A stretch of 39,748 nt of DNA from a virus (IMGVR_UViG_3300028844_003786:1-39748), one strand, 5' to 3'; shown: positions 7,964-15,706, numbered from the stretch's first letter. Made by a program: numbers and translations. Notes: a model not told the origin generated them from the letters alone.

Positions 7964-8402
7964 AGCTATTATTGGCATTTGTTTGATATTGATTGGGTTC
8001 TTTTGGGACTCAATTAAAAACAGTATTCCAAATATTCCTGCGCCCAATATTCCAATTTTAAATATTCCTAGACCAGACTTAGATACTTTGGAAAATGTTT
8101 CAAGTATTGCCAACTTAGTAACCGATAAGGATGATGGGTTGCGGTTGGCGATATTTAACATGGTTTTTTCGGAAAGGGTTAAAGATTGGAACTGTAATTC
8201 TCAACAGATAAACGATATATATGTACTAGCCGCTCAAAACGAGTTTGGAACCAGTCTAGCCGGTAAGTATGACGGATATGCAGAAGGAATAGAGGAATTA
8301 TTTAAGGATTCCTTGGGTACAAAAAACGCTTCTGTTACAGAAAACCAAAAACAAAACCTTTCAATTGATTTTAATGGACTAGCGTATTCACTAGCTAATT
8401 AG
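7947..8402 (+). CDS. Small membrane-anchored protein with N-I-P repeats
   Basis: I start at the ATG at 7947 because GAGGTGG lies about six bases upstream; the ATG at 7932 has no comparable site. The 151-residue product has an N-terminal membrane segment (about 7-19, IIGICLILIGFFW). A short Pro repeat (SIPNIPAPNIPILNIPRP) follows, then a mixed helical domain without a known motif. The Pro repeat may act as a rigid spacer holding the domain away from the membrane. It overlaps the previous gene by 17 bases. Function unknown. Confidence 0.65.
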   Translation: MTKKTRAIIGICLILIGFFWDSIKNSIPNIPAPNIPILNIPRPDLDTLENVSSIANLVTDKDDGLRLAIFNMVFSERVKDWNCNSQQINDIYVLAAQNEFGTSLAGKYDGYAEGIEELFKDSLGTKNASVTENQKQNLSIDFNGLAYSLAN

Positions 8403-8410
8403 GAAAAAAT

Positions 8411-8644
8411 ATGAATATTGTTGACGTAGTGATTTCAAAACTAAAAGCTGAATCTGAAGAAGAGTTATTTAAAATAAATTCGATACTAGCTAATCCAACA
8501 AAAGACAATGCTATACCAGATTTAAAACTTTCGCTTCTTCGTTACTCAGAGATCGCGAATACGGTAAGAAGCGCAGATCGTCTTAAACATGAATTAGACA
8601 AAGGGCAAAATTTTGAAAACAAAAATAACACTGATAATTCTTGA
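8411..8644 (+). CDS. Small hypothetical protein
   Basis: The 77-residue product is soluble, charged and predicted largely helical, with no cysteine and no recognisable motif. An AGGA ribosome site lies six bases before the ATG, and the gene follows the previous stop by eight bases. It overlaps the next gene by 32 bases. It keeps the same style as its neighbours, which is the main support. Confidence 0.6.
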   Translation: MNIVDVVISKLKAESEEELFKINSILANPTKDNAIPDLKLSLLRYSEIANTVRSADRLKHELDKGQNFENKNNTDNS

Positions 8645-8984
8645 ATTACCAAGTCGATTTAATGGTGTTATCCCTAGTGTAAATCTACTTGTTAACTCAT
8701 GTGGCAGCTTTCCTTTTAAATTTGTTTCCGCTGGTAGCATAGAAAGTACACTATCTTCCTTATGTTCTGAAGTATGCAACCTGCATTACGGATTTATAAA
8801 TCCTCAATTAAAAGGATTAGTAAAGGAAAGCCCTTCTGTTGTAGAGGCAATTTACTGCGCAACCGTGCCAAAAGATGTTATATGTGGTAGAAATGGTTGC
8901 AAAACGGTTCCGTTAGAAGACATTTTTTTGGAGGATAGATATGGACAGTGCATCAGACAAGTTCCACGACTCACAGGAGGATGA
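8613..8984 (+). CDS. Cys-containing hypothetical protein with a TTG start
   Basis: The frame has no ATG near its beginning. An upstream in-frame stop at 8595-8597 leaves the TTG at 8613 as the first usable start, with AAAGGG seven bases before it. The 123-residue product starts KTKITLIILELPSRFNG and holds several cysteines (SLCSEVC, CGRNGC) and a late VEAIYCATVPKDV...PLEDIF segment. The order beta strand, variable loop, then P-L-E-D-I faintly recalls the C-terminal half of NUDIX domains, but no NUDIX box is visible, so I do not assign that function. Confidence 0.55.
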   Translation: MKTKITLIILELPSRFNGVIPSVNLLVNSCGSFPFKFVSAGSIESTLSSLCSEVCNLHYGFINPQLKGLVKESPSVVEAIYCATVPKDVICGRNGCKTVPLEDIFLEDRYGQCIRQVPRLTGG

Positions 8985-9300
8985 AAAAGAAAACCAAGAT
9001 TTACTAGCGAATCTTGTTTTTTGGGTTGATAAGCGAGGGGAGGTGCAGTATCATATGGACTGGACAGAAGATAATGATGGTATTCAAGCTCTTTCTAAAA
9101 TATTTTACGAATTAATACATAATGGATATGCTGACTTGATTTTATCAAAAATGAGAGAACAATGTGTATTAAATGATACAGAGCTTGAATATGAGTCTTT
9201 TATCAAATTAATTCTAAATCATTATCCAGACAAGATAAATAAAGAGGGTTCACTAAATTCACCTATTATTTCTCCTGAAAAATCTGCTTACACTATATGA
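8941..9300 (+). CDS. Acidic hypothetical phage protein
   Basis: A GGAGG ribosome site at 8930-8934 lies six bases before the ATG, so the 43-base overlap with the previous gene is probably real. The 119-residue product has a charged N-terminus, then a segment NLVFWVDKRGEVQYHMDW that looks like a beta hairpin, then helices. No catalytic motif or membrane segment is visible. Family unrecognised. Confidence 0.65.
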   Translation: MDSASDKFHDSQEDEKENQDLLANLVFWVDKRGEVQYHMDWTEDNDGIQALSKIFYELIHNGYADLILSKMREQCVLNDTELEYESFIKLILNHYPDKINKEGSLNSPIISPEKSAYTI

Positions 9301-9309
9301 GGTAAGGCT

Positions 9310-9936
9310 ATGGCAAAAGTCAAAAGTATAATCTGGAAAAGCTGGAATGCTATGTCAGAGCAATTCATGGCATCAATAGCTGCCGATTTTAACATAATGC
9401 AAGAGATTGCAAATTCAATGGAGGATGGAGAAAATTCAGAAATATTCTTCCCGCTTAAAAACGCAGCAAGTATTCAAACTCCTGTCGGAATATTTAACGT
9501 GGACTCCATGTTTAAACCTTCGGATAGGTGGGACTGCTGGATTGGTACGACCAATTTTGATATAACAGAAACTATAAAAAACAAAATAATATCAATGGAT
9601 GGTGTGGCATGTTTGAAGATTATGGATCGCTACACTTTCTTTATTGGTATTCCTCATCTTCAGTTTAATTTTAACGAGGTTCGTCAAGAAATAGAAAGTA
9701 GGCTTTGCATTTATACGGAACAGGAGGTTATGACAGATGAGGTTAGGGTAACTGTTGACCTAGTAAAAAAACAGTTAGAGAATCAAAAATACTGGTCAAT
9801 TCTGGTTAGTGTTAATGGAAATGTTGATTATATTTTATCGGATGAGTTAGATCAAGAATATATGGAAAACTTGAACAAACTCGTAGAACTAAAGCAGTCG
9901 CGTGGCGGCATAATTTTGAGAGGAAAACATGGGTAA
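9310..9936 (+). CDS. Hypothetical protein, unknown function
   Basis: The 208-residue product is soluble and evenly mixed alpha/beta. It has a hydrophobic core segment around PVGIFNVDSMF and a later strand-rich part (RYTFFIGIPHLQF). The last 50 residues are charged and helical. An AGG-type ribosome site precedes the ATG, and the stop overlaps the sigma-like gene. Its length and tight coupling to a transcription factor gene are the only context; I do not recognise the family. Confidence 0.65.
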   Translation: MAKVKSIIWKSWNAMSEQFMASIAADFNIMQEIANSMEDGENSEIFFPLKNAASIQTPVGIFNVDSMFKPSDRWDCWIGTTNFDITETIKNKIISMDGVACLKIMDRYTFFIGIPHLQFNFNEVRQEIESRLCIYTEQEVMTDEVRVTVDLVKKQLENQKYWSILVSVNGNVDYILSDELDQEYMENLNKLVELKQSRGGIILRGKHG

Positions 9937-10405
9937 TATTGATTTGAACAAAGCTTTTTCAGACAAGTGGAACGATTCTAATGTTTCTAATATTATGAAT
10001 AAGGTTTCTAATAGGTATAGAAGAAATATTGATTCAGATGAAATTGAGTCTATTAAGATGAACACGTTATGGAAGTGCATTGAGAAGCACGACGAGAGCA
10101 AATCTAAATTCACTTCTTTTCTATATAGCCAATTATCATTTGCTCTTAAAAATAAAGTAAAGAAAAAAAAGATAGAATATAACTGCTCCAATATTGAAAA
10201 GGGCGACTACAAAACAGAAATGTTTCTAGAATACACAGATATCGTTTCCGGCCTGCCAGAAGACGTAAAAGAAATATTAAGACAAAGATTTTACGAAAAC
10301 TTAACAATGAAAGAAATAGGTAAAATTAACGGTTACAGTAGGGAAACCGCAAGACGTAGATTAAAAACCGCGATAAACATTTGTAAAAACATTTGCGAAT
10401 CTTGA
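9929..10405 (+). CDS. Small sigma70-family-like RNA polymerase sigma factor
   Basis: The 158-residue product has a helical N-terminal part with a region-2-like segment, LWKCIEKHDESKSKFTSFLY, followed by a basic stretch (KNKVKKKK). Its C-terminal region-4-like helix-turn-helix reads LPEDVKEILRQRFYENLTMKEIG...GYSRETARRRLKTA, where the second helix would read the -35 or an equivalent element. This layout and length match compact ECF-like and phage sigma factors. It would redirect host RNA polymerase to phage promoters, like T4 gp55 in role though not shown to be an orthologue. AGAGGA precedes the ATG. A promoter-like site follows just after its stop. Confidence 0.75.
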   Translation: MGNIDLNKAFSDKWNDSNVSNIMNKVSNRYRRNIDSDEIESIKMNTLWKCIEKHDESKSKFTSFLYSQLSFALKNKVKKKKIEYNCSNIEKGDYKTEMFLEYTDIVSGLPEDVKEILRQRFYENLTMKEIGKINGYSRETARRRLKTAINICKNICES

Positions 10406-10420
10406 TAAATTGCGTATAGT
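10393..10420 (+). promoter_or_regulatory. Promoter for the structural protein gene
   Basis: TTGCGA (10393-10398) and TATAGT (10415-10420) are separated by 16 bases, and the start codon of the next gene lies about 70 bases downstream. The -10 is embedded in GCGTATAGTAAT (from 10412), the GYGTAT motif also seen near 496, 11733 and 15691. It may therefore serve the host sigma70, the phage sigma-like factor, or both. Confidence 0.5.
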
Positions 10421-10488
10421 AATCTAGGAACCGGACAGCTATTATTGGATAATTTGGAAAATAAAAATTTTACTCTTAGGAGATTCCT

Positions 10489-11172
10489 ATGGCTGTTCCC
10501 GGTGCTTCGGCAAATTACTTGAAAAATACTACCGGTGGTGCTTTTGCAGCACAGAAACAAGGTGGTACTATAATTGGAAATGGAGAAACTAGTTCCACTA
10601 TTACAAAAGCTTTTCTTTTGAAAGATGCTACAGACGATATTATTAAGTCTTATGGCGTTCCTGAGAGAGCATATCCAGCTGCCCCAACGGGTGGTATGTA
10701 TGGTACTCAGAAAATTCTTTCTGGCGGAACTTTTTCATATCAAGAAGCTGGTCAGTACGTTATTCGTACAGTCAGTACAACAATTTCTGGCGTTTCAACG
10801 AACGCAGTTCTTATTCCCGGAAACTCTGATCGTCCAACTGTCGCAAGGTTAAAACACGACTTTGGAGTTCGACTGCTCGCTAAATGGAGAGCAGGTGAGT
10901 TTTCTTACACGGGTGTTTTAGCTAACGGCTCTAAGATTCCTTCTCGTCTTAACTGGTTGAACTCAGCCGGAACACAGGCGGAGGCGCCGGTAACTGCAAC
11001 TGATTTAGACATGTTTGACCCAACTACTGGTGCGACATCTGCTAACAGTGACAGCGCTGCTAATCCAACCCGCGCAGTTCCGGGTGAATTGGTGTTAAAG
11101 GTTGACTTTGTAGATACTAATTTCGCTACAAGTGGAGACTTCTACGATTACAAACCTATTACAGGTATGTAA
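10489..11172 (+). CDS. Probable abundant virion structural protein
   Basis: The 227-residue product is rich in Gly, Ala, Ser and Thr, has no cysteine, no membrane segment and no enzymatic motif, and looks beta-rich. These traits are common for phage capsid-decoration or tail proteins. TTAGGAGAT gives a strong ribosome site before the ATG. It is the only gene between a promoter-like site and a perfect 11-base-pair terminator, which suggests a monocistronic, highly expressed message, as is usual for major virion proteins. Which virion part it forms cannot be told from the sequence. Confidence 0.65.
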   Translation: MAVPGASANYLKNTTGGAFAAQKQGGTIIGNGETSSTITKAFLLKDATDDIIKSYGVPERAYPAAPTGGMYGTQKILSGGTFSYQEAGQYVIRTVSTTISGVSTNAVLIPGNSDRPTVARLKHDFGVRLLAKWRAGEFSYTGVLANGSKIPSRLNWLNSAGTQAEAPVTATDLDMFDPTTGATSANSDSAANPTRAVPGELVLKVDFVDTNFATSGDFYDYKPITGM

Positions 11173-11192
11173 TTCATATTAGTTGTTTAGGC

Positions 11193-11228
11193 GTAGGACT
11201 CGCTCGGTGTGGGCGAGTCCTACTTTTT
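11193..11228 (+). terminator. Rho-independent terminator
   Basis: A perfect 11-base-pair GC-rich stem (11193-11203 GTAGGACTCGC pairs with 11213-11223 GCGAGTCCTAC) closes a nine-base loop and is followed by TTTTT (11224-11228). It ends transcription after the structural protein gene. Confidence 0.93.
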
Positions 11229-11249
11229 ATATAGCTGCGGGAAAATATC

Positions 11250-11600
11250 ATGAATGAAGCTTGGAGTTTGACCAGAGATATAGCAGAAGTCATAGGGATG
11301 TTTCTTGTCCCTGTAATGGCTTGGGTTATGTATACCATACTAAATCATGGAAAACAAATTATAATTTTAGAAGAAAAAGTAAATGATTCACTGAATAGAA
11401 GAATGGAAGGCATTGAAGAGAAGGTCGGAAATATGGAAAGTAAAATAGAAAACAAAATAGATGGCCTTGAGAAAAACATTGTAGAATGTAAAATAGCCAT
11501 CAATAATAATGCCAACAATCTTAATTCTATAGGAAATTCCATATCTAATAAATTCGAAAATCTTATAGAAAAAATTGATGATGCAAAATGGTCGAGGTAG
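11250..11600 (+). CDS. Membrane-anchored coiled-coil protein
   Basis: The 116-residue product has an N-terminal membrane segment (about residues 14-31, VIGMFLVPVMAWVMYTIL). A long heptad-rich helix with Glu, Lys, Ile, Leu and Asn from about residue 40 to the end follows; it should form a coiled coil. A GGGAAA ribosome site precedes the ATG. It follows the terminator, so it needs either readthrough or its own promoter. The layout resembles some spanin- or haemolysin-XhlA-like phage membrane proteins, but no specific family is clear. Confidence 0.65.
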   Translation: MNEAWSLTRDIAEVIGMFLVPVMAWVMYTILNHGKQIIILEEKVNDSLNRRMEGIEEKVGNMESKIENKIDGLEKNIVECKIAINNNANNLNSIGNSISNKFENLIEKIDDAKWSR

Positions 11601-11601
11601 C

Positions 11602-11636
11602 GTTAGATAAAATCGGATTATGCTGTAGCATCTAAC
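11602..11636 (+). other. Hairpin after the coiled-coil gene
   Basis: GTTAGAT (11602-11608) can pair with ATCTAAC (11630-11636), with a competing inner ATGC/GCAT stem. No T-run follows, so it is not a classical terminator; it may protect a 3' end or be chance. The rest of the gap to 11712 is A/T-rich with nothing else I can support. Confidence 0.3.
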
Positions 11637-11712
11637 TAGCTTAACATAGAATCAATATATTTTAAATCTATTTAACATACCGCAAAAAAACCAAAATTTT
11701 GTCATTTTCATA

Positions 11713-11741
11713 TTGATTTTTGCTCTAGAATAGCGTATAAT
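11713..11741 (+). promoter_or_regulatory. Sigma70-type promoter for the nrd operon
   Basis: TTGATT (11713-11718) and TATAAT (11736-11741) have a 17-base spacer. The -10 lies within GCGTATAATGATAAG (from 11733), sharing the GYGTAT motif. Transcription would begin near 11748, so the ATG at 11740 cannot be the start of nrdA and the ATG at 11779 is used. Confidence 0.75.
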
Positions 11742-11778
11742 GATAAGCGTACACATCATTGAAACACTAGGGACAAAT

Positions 11779-14001
11779 ATGAAAGTAACCAAAAGGGACA
11801 AAACGCTAGAAGACTTTTCCGTAGAAAAAATTCACAAAGTTGTGCAGTGGGCAACGAAGGGAATAAACGGAGTATCGTTTTCTGATATTGAGATGAATGC
11901 TAATTTGTCACTATATGATAATATTAAAACAAAAGAAATTCACAATGTATTAATTAAATCAGCTAATGATTTAATATCTAAAGAAAATCCAAACTATCAG
12001 TATGTAGCCGCTAGACTTCTGAATATGCAACTTAGAAAAGAGGTTTGGGGCGGGGATCAAGTTCCTGACTTTCTTAATTATATCCGTAGAAATGTAGACA
12101 ATGAAGTTTACGATCCAGAATTGGAAAATAAATGGACAGAGGAAATAATCGACGCTTTAGGCAAGTATATTAACCATTCCCGCGATGACAAATTTACTTA
12201 TGCGGGGTTGCAGCAAATGATTGATAAGTATTTAGTAAAAAACAGAAGCACAGGAAAAATTTATGAAACCCCACAGTTTGCCTATATGGCTATTGCGATG
12301 TGCCTTTTCGACAATGTGGACGATGTTAAGCGTGCTTATGATTCTTATTCTACATTTAAAATTAACCTTCCAACTCCTATCATGGCAGGGGTTCGGACAA
12401 ACATCCGACAATTCTCTAGTTGTGTTTTGGTTGACGTTGATGATAACCTCGACGCTATCTTTTCTAGCATTCATGCTGTTGGAAAATATACCGCACGTCG
12501 CGCGGGTATTGGTCTCAACATCGGCAGAATGCGACCAATCAACTCACCTATTAGGGGTGGAGAAGTTATCCACACAGGATTGATTCCGTATTTGAAGAAT
12601 TTTGAATCAGCTGTTAAATCAACGTCTCAGAACGGATTGCGTGGAGGCTCTGCCACAGTTCATGTACCATTTTGGCATTATGAAATTGAGGATATTCTTG
12701 TACTAAAAAACAACGCAGGAACTGATGATAATAGAGTTAGAAAACTGGACTACAGTATTCAATTTTGCAAACTGTTTTATGATCGACTAATTTCTAATGA
12801 AGATATTACATTATTTAGTCCTTATGAAGCGGAAGGATTGTACGAAGCTTTTGGTGATAATGATAAATTTGAAGAACTCTATCTAAAACTAGAATCTAAA
12901 AGATCACTAAAATTTAAGAAGAAAATTCCCGCTCGCCAGCTTGCACAGATTTATGCTCGCGAGCGACTGGAAACAGGTCGCATCTACAGTATGAACATTG
13001 ACTCAGCTAATGCACACGGATCGTGGGACATACCATGCCATATGAGCAACCTATGTCAAGAAATTATTCATCCAACAGTTCCAATTAAATCCATCGACGA
13101 TCCAGAAGGTGAAATTGGTATTTGTATTCTTTCTGCATTAAATCTTCTAGAGTTATCCAGCGAGAAGGATGTTGAAGAAGCGTGCCGTATGGCAGTAAGA
13201 ACTCTGGATGCCGTTATTGACTATCAAGACTACCCTGTTATTGCCGGAGAAAACTTTACAAAGAACCGTAGATCATTAGGTATTGGTATCACTAATCTTG
13301 CCGGATTTTTGGCAAAGAATAAATTAAAATATGGAACCGAATCTTTAGAGTTAGTACATGAGACTATGGAACAAATTCAATGGAATCTACTTAATGCTAG
13401 TTGCGAACTAGCGGAAGAACTAGGACCATGCCCTAAATTTGAAGATACCAAATATTCAAAAGGACTTCTGCCTATTGATTGGTACAAAAAAAAGGTTGAC
13501 GATATCATTAAACCAAAGTATAACATGGACTGGGAGGCTTTGCGTGAAAAAATTAAAACCTATGGTTTACGGCATTCTACTTTATCTGCTATTATGCCTT
13601 GTGAGTCTAGTTCTGTTATTCAGAACAGCACAAATGGAATAGAGCCTGTGCGGAGCTTATTAATCTCAAAAAAGGCTAAGAATGGAGTATTAAAGCAATT
13701 AGTTCCCAACTACCATATGCGTAAAAATTATTATACTATGGCTTGGGACATGGATAGCAATAGAGACATTATGGATGTAGCGGCGGTTATTCAAAAGTTT
13801 ACAGATATGAGCATGAGTACCAATCTATACTATAACTATTCACATTACGAGGATGGAAATATTCCGCTAAGTGTAATTATCAAAGATCAGATCTATGGAT
13901 ATAAGTACGGACTAAAGAATTTTTACTACTGTAATACTCCCGATGGTGATGGAGATACAGAAAAAGAAATGAACTGCGAATCTGGAGCGTGTGCAATATG
14001 A
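11779..14001 (+). CDS. nrdA: Ribonucleoside-diphosphate reductase class I, alpha (large) subunit
   Basis: The product (740 residues from the ATG at 11779; E. coli NrdA has 761) makes deoxyribonucleotides from ribonucleoside diphosphates with NrdB. An N-terminal ATP-cone reads VTKRDKTLEDFSVEKIHKVV. The redox cysteines are in FSSCVLVDVDD and in EIGICILSALNL, with the radical Cys and neighbours in SNLCQEI. The radical-path tyrosines are in FYYCNTPDGD, and the C-terminal relay pair is in CESGACAI, nearly identical to the E. coli tail. The start is set by the promoter at 11713-11741, which makes the longer frame from 11740 untranscribed. It supplies dNTPs for phage replication. The stop overlaps nrdB (ATGA). 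Confidence 0.96.
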   Translation: MKVTKRDKTLEDFSVEKIHKVVQWATKGINGVSFSDIEMNANLSLYDNIKTKEIHNVLIKSANDLISKENPNYQYVAARLLNMQLRKEVWGGDQVPDFLNYIRRNVDNEVYDPELENKWTEEIIDALGKYINHSRDDKFTYAGLQQMIDKYLVKNRSTGKIYETPQFAYMAIAMCLFDNVDDVKRAYDSYSTFKINLPTPIMAGVRTNIRQFSSCVLVDVDDNLDAIFSSIHAVGKYTARRAGIGLNIGRMRPINSPIRGGEVIHTGLIPYLKNFESAVKSTSQNGLRGGSATVHVPFWHYEIEDILVLKNNAGTDDNRVRKLDYSIQFCKLFYDRLISNEDITLFSPYEAEGLYEAFGDNDKFEELYLKLESKRSLKFKKKIPARQLAQIYARERLETGRIYSMNIDSANAHGSWDIPCHMSNLCQEIIHPTVPIKSIDDPEGEIGICILSALNLLELSSEKDVEEACRMAVRTLDAVIDYQDYPVIAGENFTKNRRSLGIGITNLAGFLAKNKLKYGTESLELVHETMEQIQWNLLNASCELAEELGPCPKFEDTKYSKGLLPIDWYKKKVDDIIKPKYNMDWEALREKIKTYGLRHSTLSAIMPCESSSVIQNSTNGIEPVRSLLISKKAKNGVLKQLVPNYHMRKNYYTMAWDMDSNRDIMDVAAVIQKFTDMSMSTNLYYNYSHYEDGNIPLSVIIKDQIYGYKYGLKNFYYCNTPDGDGDTEKEMNCESGACAI

Positions 14002-15068
14002 AAACAATTTTTAATACAAAAAACATAGACCCTAAATCACAACCGCTGTTTCTTGGAAAAGATCTTGGAGTACAGCGTTACGATCAGATAAAATATCCTG
14101 TATTTAAGGATCTTGATAGTAAGCAAATGATGAACTTCTGGAGACCAGAAGAAATTGAACTAAAGAAAGATAGGTCTGATTTTAAGGAATTATCTGATAA
14201 TGAAAAGTTTATCTTTACATCTAATCTGAAATATCAAACTATGCTCGACAGTGTTATCTGCCGTGGAGTACCAACATTGCTTGAGTTTGTGACCAACTCT
14301 GAACTAGAGGCTTGCCTAATGACTTGGCAGTTCTTTGAGAAAATCCATTCTCAAAGTTATAGTTATATTATTCAAAATGTTTACCCAGACAGCGGAGAAG
14401 TTTTTAACGGTATTTACGAAGATAAAGAAATTATGAAGCGAGCCAACTCTGCAATTAGGGATTATAACAATCTCATGGGAATGGCTTGCAGTAGCAATAA
14501 GCCTTCAGATATAAGAAAACAAATCTATATGTCTGTAGTCAGCATTAACATCCTCGAAGCTGTTAGGTTTTACGTCAGCTTTGTTTGTAGTTTCGCCTTT
14601 GCTGAAAATAAAAAAATGGTAGGCAATGCAGATATCATAAAATTAATAAAACGAGATGAGGCTTTGCACCTAGCTAACACTCAGGCCATATTAAAAATTC
14701 TACACAAGGAAGAAGACGAGGGGTTTGTGAATACGGCAAAGCAATGTCAGGACGATGCTATAGAAATGTTCGAGAGCGCTGCAAAAGAAGAAAAAGAATG
14801 GGCATCCTATTTGTTTCAAAATGGTTCAATATTAGGCTTAAACGAGCAGGTTCTACATCAGTACGTCGATTGGTTGTGTATGTCACGAAGAAAAACGATA
14901 GGTCTACCATACGATAACGTAGGAAAGAATCCCATCGCCGGATGGACAAGTCATTGGATGAGCAGTGAGAGTGTTCAAGTGGCTCCACAAGAGCATGAAA
15001 TCACCAGCTATAAGATTGGAGCCAGTAAAAATGATTTGGATGATATGGATTTAGGAGATATTTTATGA
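13998..15068 (+). CDS. nrdB: Ribonucleoside-diphosphate reductase class I, beta (small) subunit
   Basis: The 356-residue product carries the di-iron and tyrosyl radical residues of class Ia NrdB: EKIHSQSY (Glu, His and the radical Tyr in E-x2-H-x3-Y spacing), ILEAVRFYVSF (Glu ligand), and RDEALHL (Glu and His ligands). FWRPEEIELKKDR and NLKYQTMLDS match the conserved N-terminal part. I use the ATG at 13998 that overlaps the nrdA stop, rather than the GTG nine bases earlier. It generates the radical used by NrdA. All key residues are present, so an active enzyme is expected. Confidence 0.96.
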   Translation: MKTIFNTKNIDPKSQPLFLGKDLGVQRYDQIKYPVFKDLDSKQMMNFWRPEEIELKKDRSDFKELSDNEKFIFTSNLKYQTMLDSVICRGVPTLLEFVTNSELEACLMTWQFFEKIHSQSYSYIIQNVYPDSGEVFNGIYEDKEIMKRANSAIRDYNNLMGMACSSNKPSDIRKQIYMSVVSINILEAVRFYVSFVCSFAFAENKKMVGNADIIKLIKRDEALHLANTQAILKILHKEEDEGFVNTAKQCQDDAIEMFESAAKEEKEWASYLFQNGSILGLNEQVLHQYVDWLCMSRRKTIGLPYDNVGKNPIAGWTSHWMSSESVQVAPQEHEITSYKIGASKNDLDDMDLGDIL

Positions 15069-15268
15069 GTAACAAAAGATATAGTGGTATTTTTGACAGT
15101 ATCGTTGATAACATACTAGAGAAGTATGGCATAGAAGAAAAAACCATAAAACAGATCTCCAAAGTCGTTTCTACAATTTCGGATCATGTGACAACCGAAA
15201 AGATAGGAGATGAAACTTTTGTTACGATTCATTTAGACAAGATTCATTTTAAATTCAAAAAGGACTAA
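15065..15268 (+). CDS. Small protein in the nrd operon, unknown function
   Basis: The 67-residue product is charged, with an N-terminal helical part (IFDSIVDNILEKYGIEEKTIKQI) and a C-terminal strand pair (FVTIHLDKIHFKFKKD). Its ATG overlaps the nrdB stop by four bases (ATGA). No glutaredoxin-type CxxC is present, so it is not the usual NrdH-like partner. Family unrecognised. Confidence 0.7.
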   Translation: MSNKRYSGIFDSIVDNILEKYGIEEKTIKQISKVVSTISDHVTTEKIGDETFVTIHLDKIHFKFKKD

Positions 15269-15270
15269 CT

Positions 15271-15687
15271 ATGGTACGAGTTAACGTTGCGAACATCAAA
15301 AATTGCTGCAATGACCTGCCCGAATGTCAAGATCATAAAGCAAGAATGGATATGTTAGAAAAAAGCCACAATTCTATCAAGAAGAACGTAGGAACTAAAA
15401 CCTTGATAGAAAAAATTACACGATGGCACCATGAGCGCAATCTAATCAATGGATCTACCGACAAAGACCAATTTGCCAAACTAATACAAGAGGCGGGAGA
15501 GCTTAGTGATAGTATTTGCAAAGACAAAAACGTTTCGGACGATATCGGAGACATGATAGTTGTACTCATTAATATTGCGGAGAGAAATGGATTAAGCATT
15601 GGAGAATGTTTAGAAACTGCTTGGAATGATATTAGAGATCGTAAGGGTAAAATGATTGATGGTGTTTTTGTTAAAGAGGGTGACTGA
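15271..15687 (+). CDS. MazG-like nucleotide pyrophosphohydrolase
   Basis: The 138-residue product has a MazG-type core: KITRWHHERNLI, then QEAGELSDSI with Glu74 and Glu77, then DDIGDMIVVLINIAE with Asp91 and Asp94. This fits the E-x2-E plus E/D-x2-D metal-binding scheme of the all-alpha NTP pyrophosphatases. Such enzymes split (d)NTPs into NMPs and pyrophosphate; phage members may adjust nucleotide pools. The first 40 residues form an extension with Cys11, Cys12 and Cys19 that is not part of the core. It follows the nrd genes directly, which fits nucleotide metabolism. Confidence 0.85.
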   Translation: MVRVNVANIKNCCNDLPECQDHKARMDMLEKSHNSIKKNVGTKTLIEKITRWHHERNLINGSTDKDQFAKLIQEAGELSDSICKDKNVSDDIGDMIVVLINIAERNGLSIGECLETAWNDIRDRKGKMIDGVFVKEGD

Positions 15688-15690
15688 AAT

Positions 15691-15706
15691 GCGTATTACT
15701 AATATG
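15691..15706 (+). promoter_or_regulatory. GCGTATTACTAATATG motif, possible phage promoter
   Basis: The 33-base gap before the tail-like gene holds GCGTATTACTAATATG, close to the sequence that contains the -10 at 10412 (GCGTATAGTAATCTAG). No -35 hexamer is evident. It may be an element read by the phage sigma-like factor. GGGAGAT near 15705 is the ribosome site for the next gene. Confidence 0.35.

Noticed and set aside
11602-11741. Intrinsic terminator after the coiled-coil gene
   Set aside because: The seven-base-pair stem at 11602-11636 is weak and is not followed by a T-run, so it is listed only as a hairpin.
11740-11778. Longer nrdA start at the ATG at 11740
   Set aside because: This ATG overlaps the -10 hexamer (11736-11741), so it would not be in the transcript; the ATG at 11779 begins at the conserved K-V-T-K-R-D.
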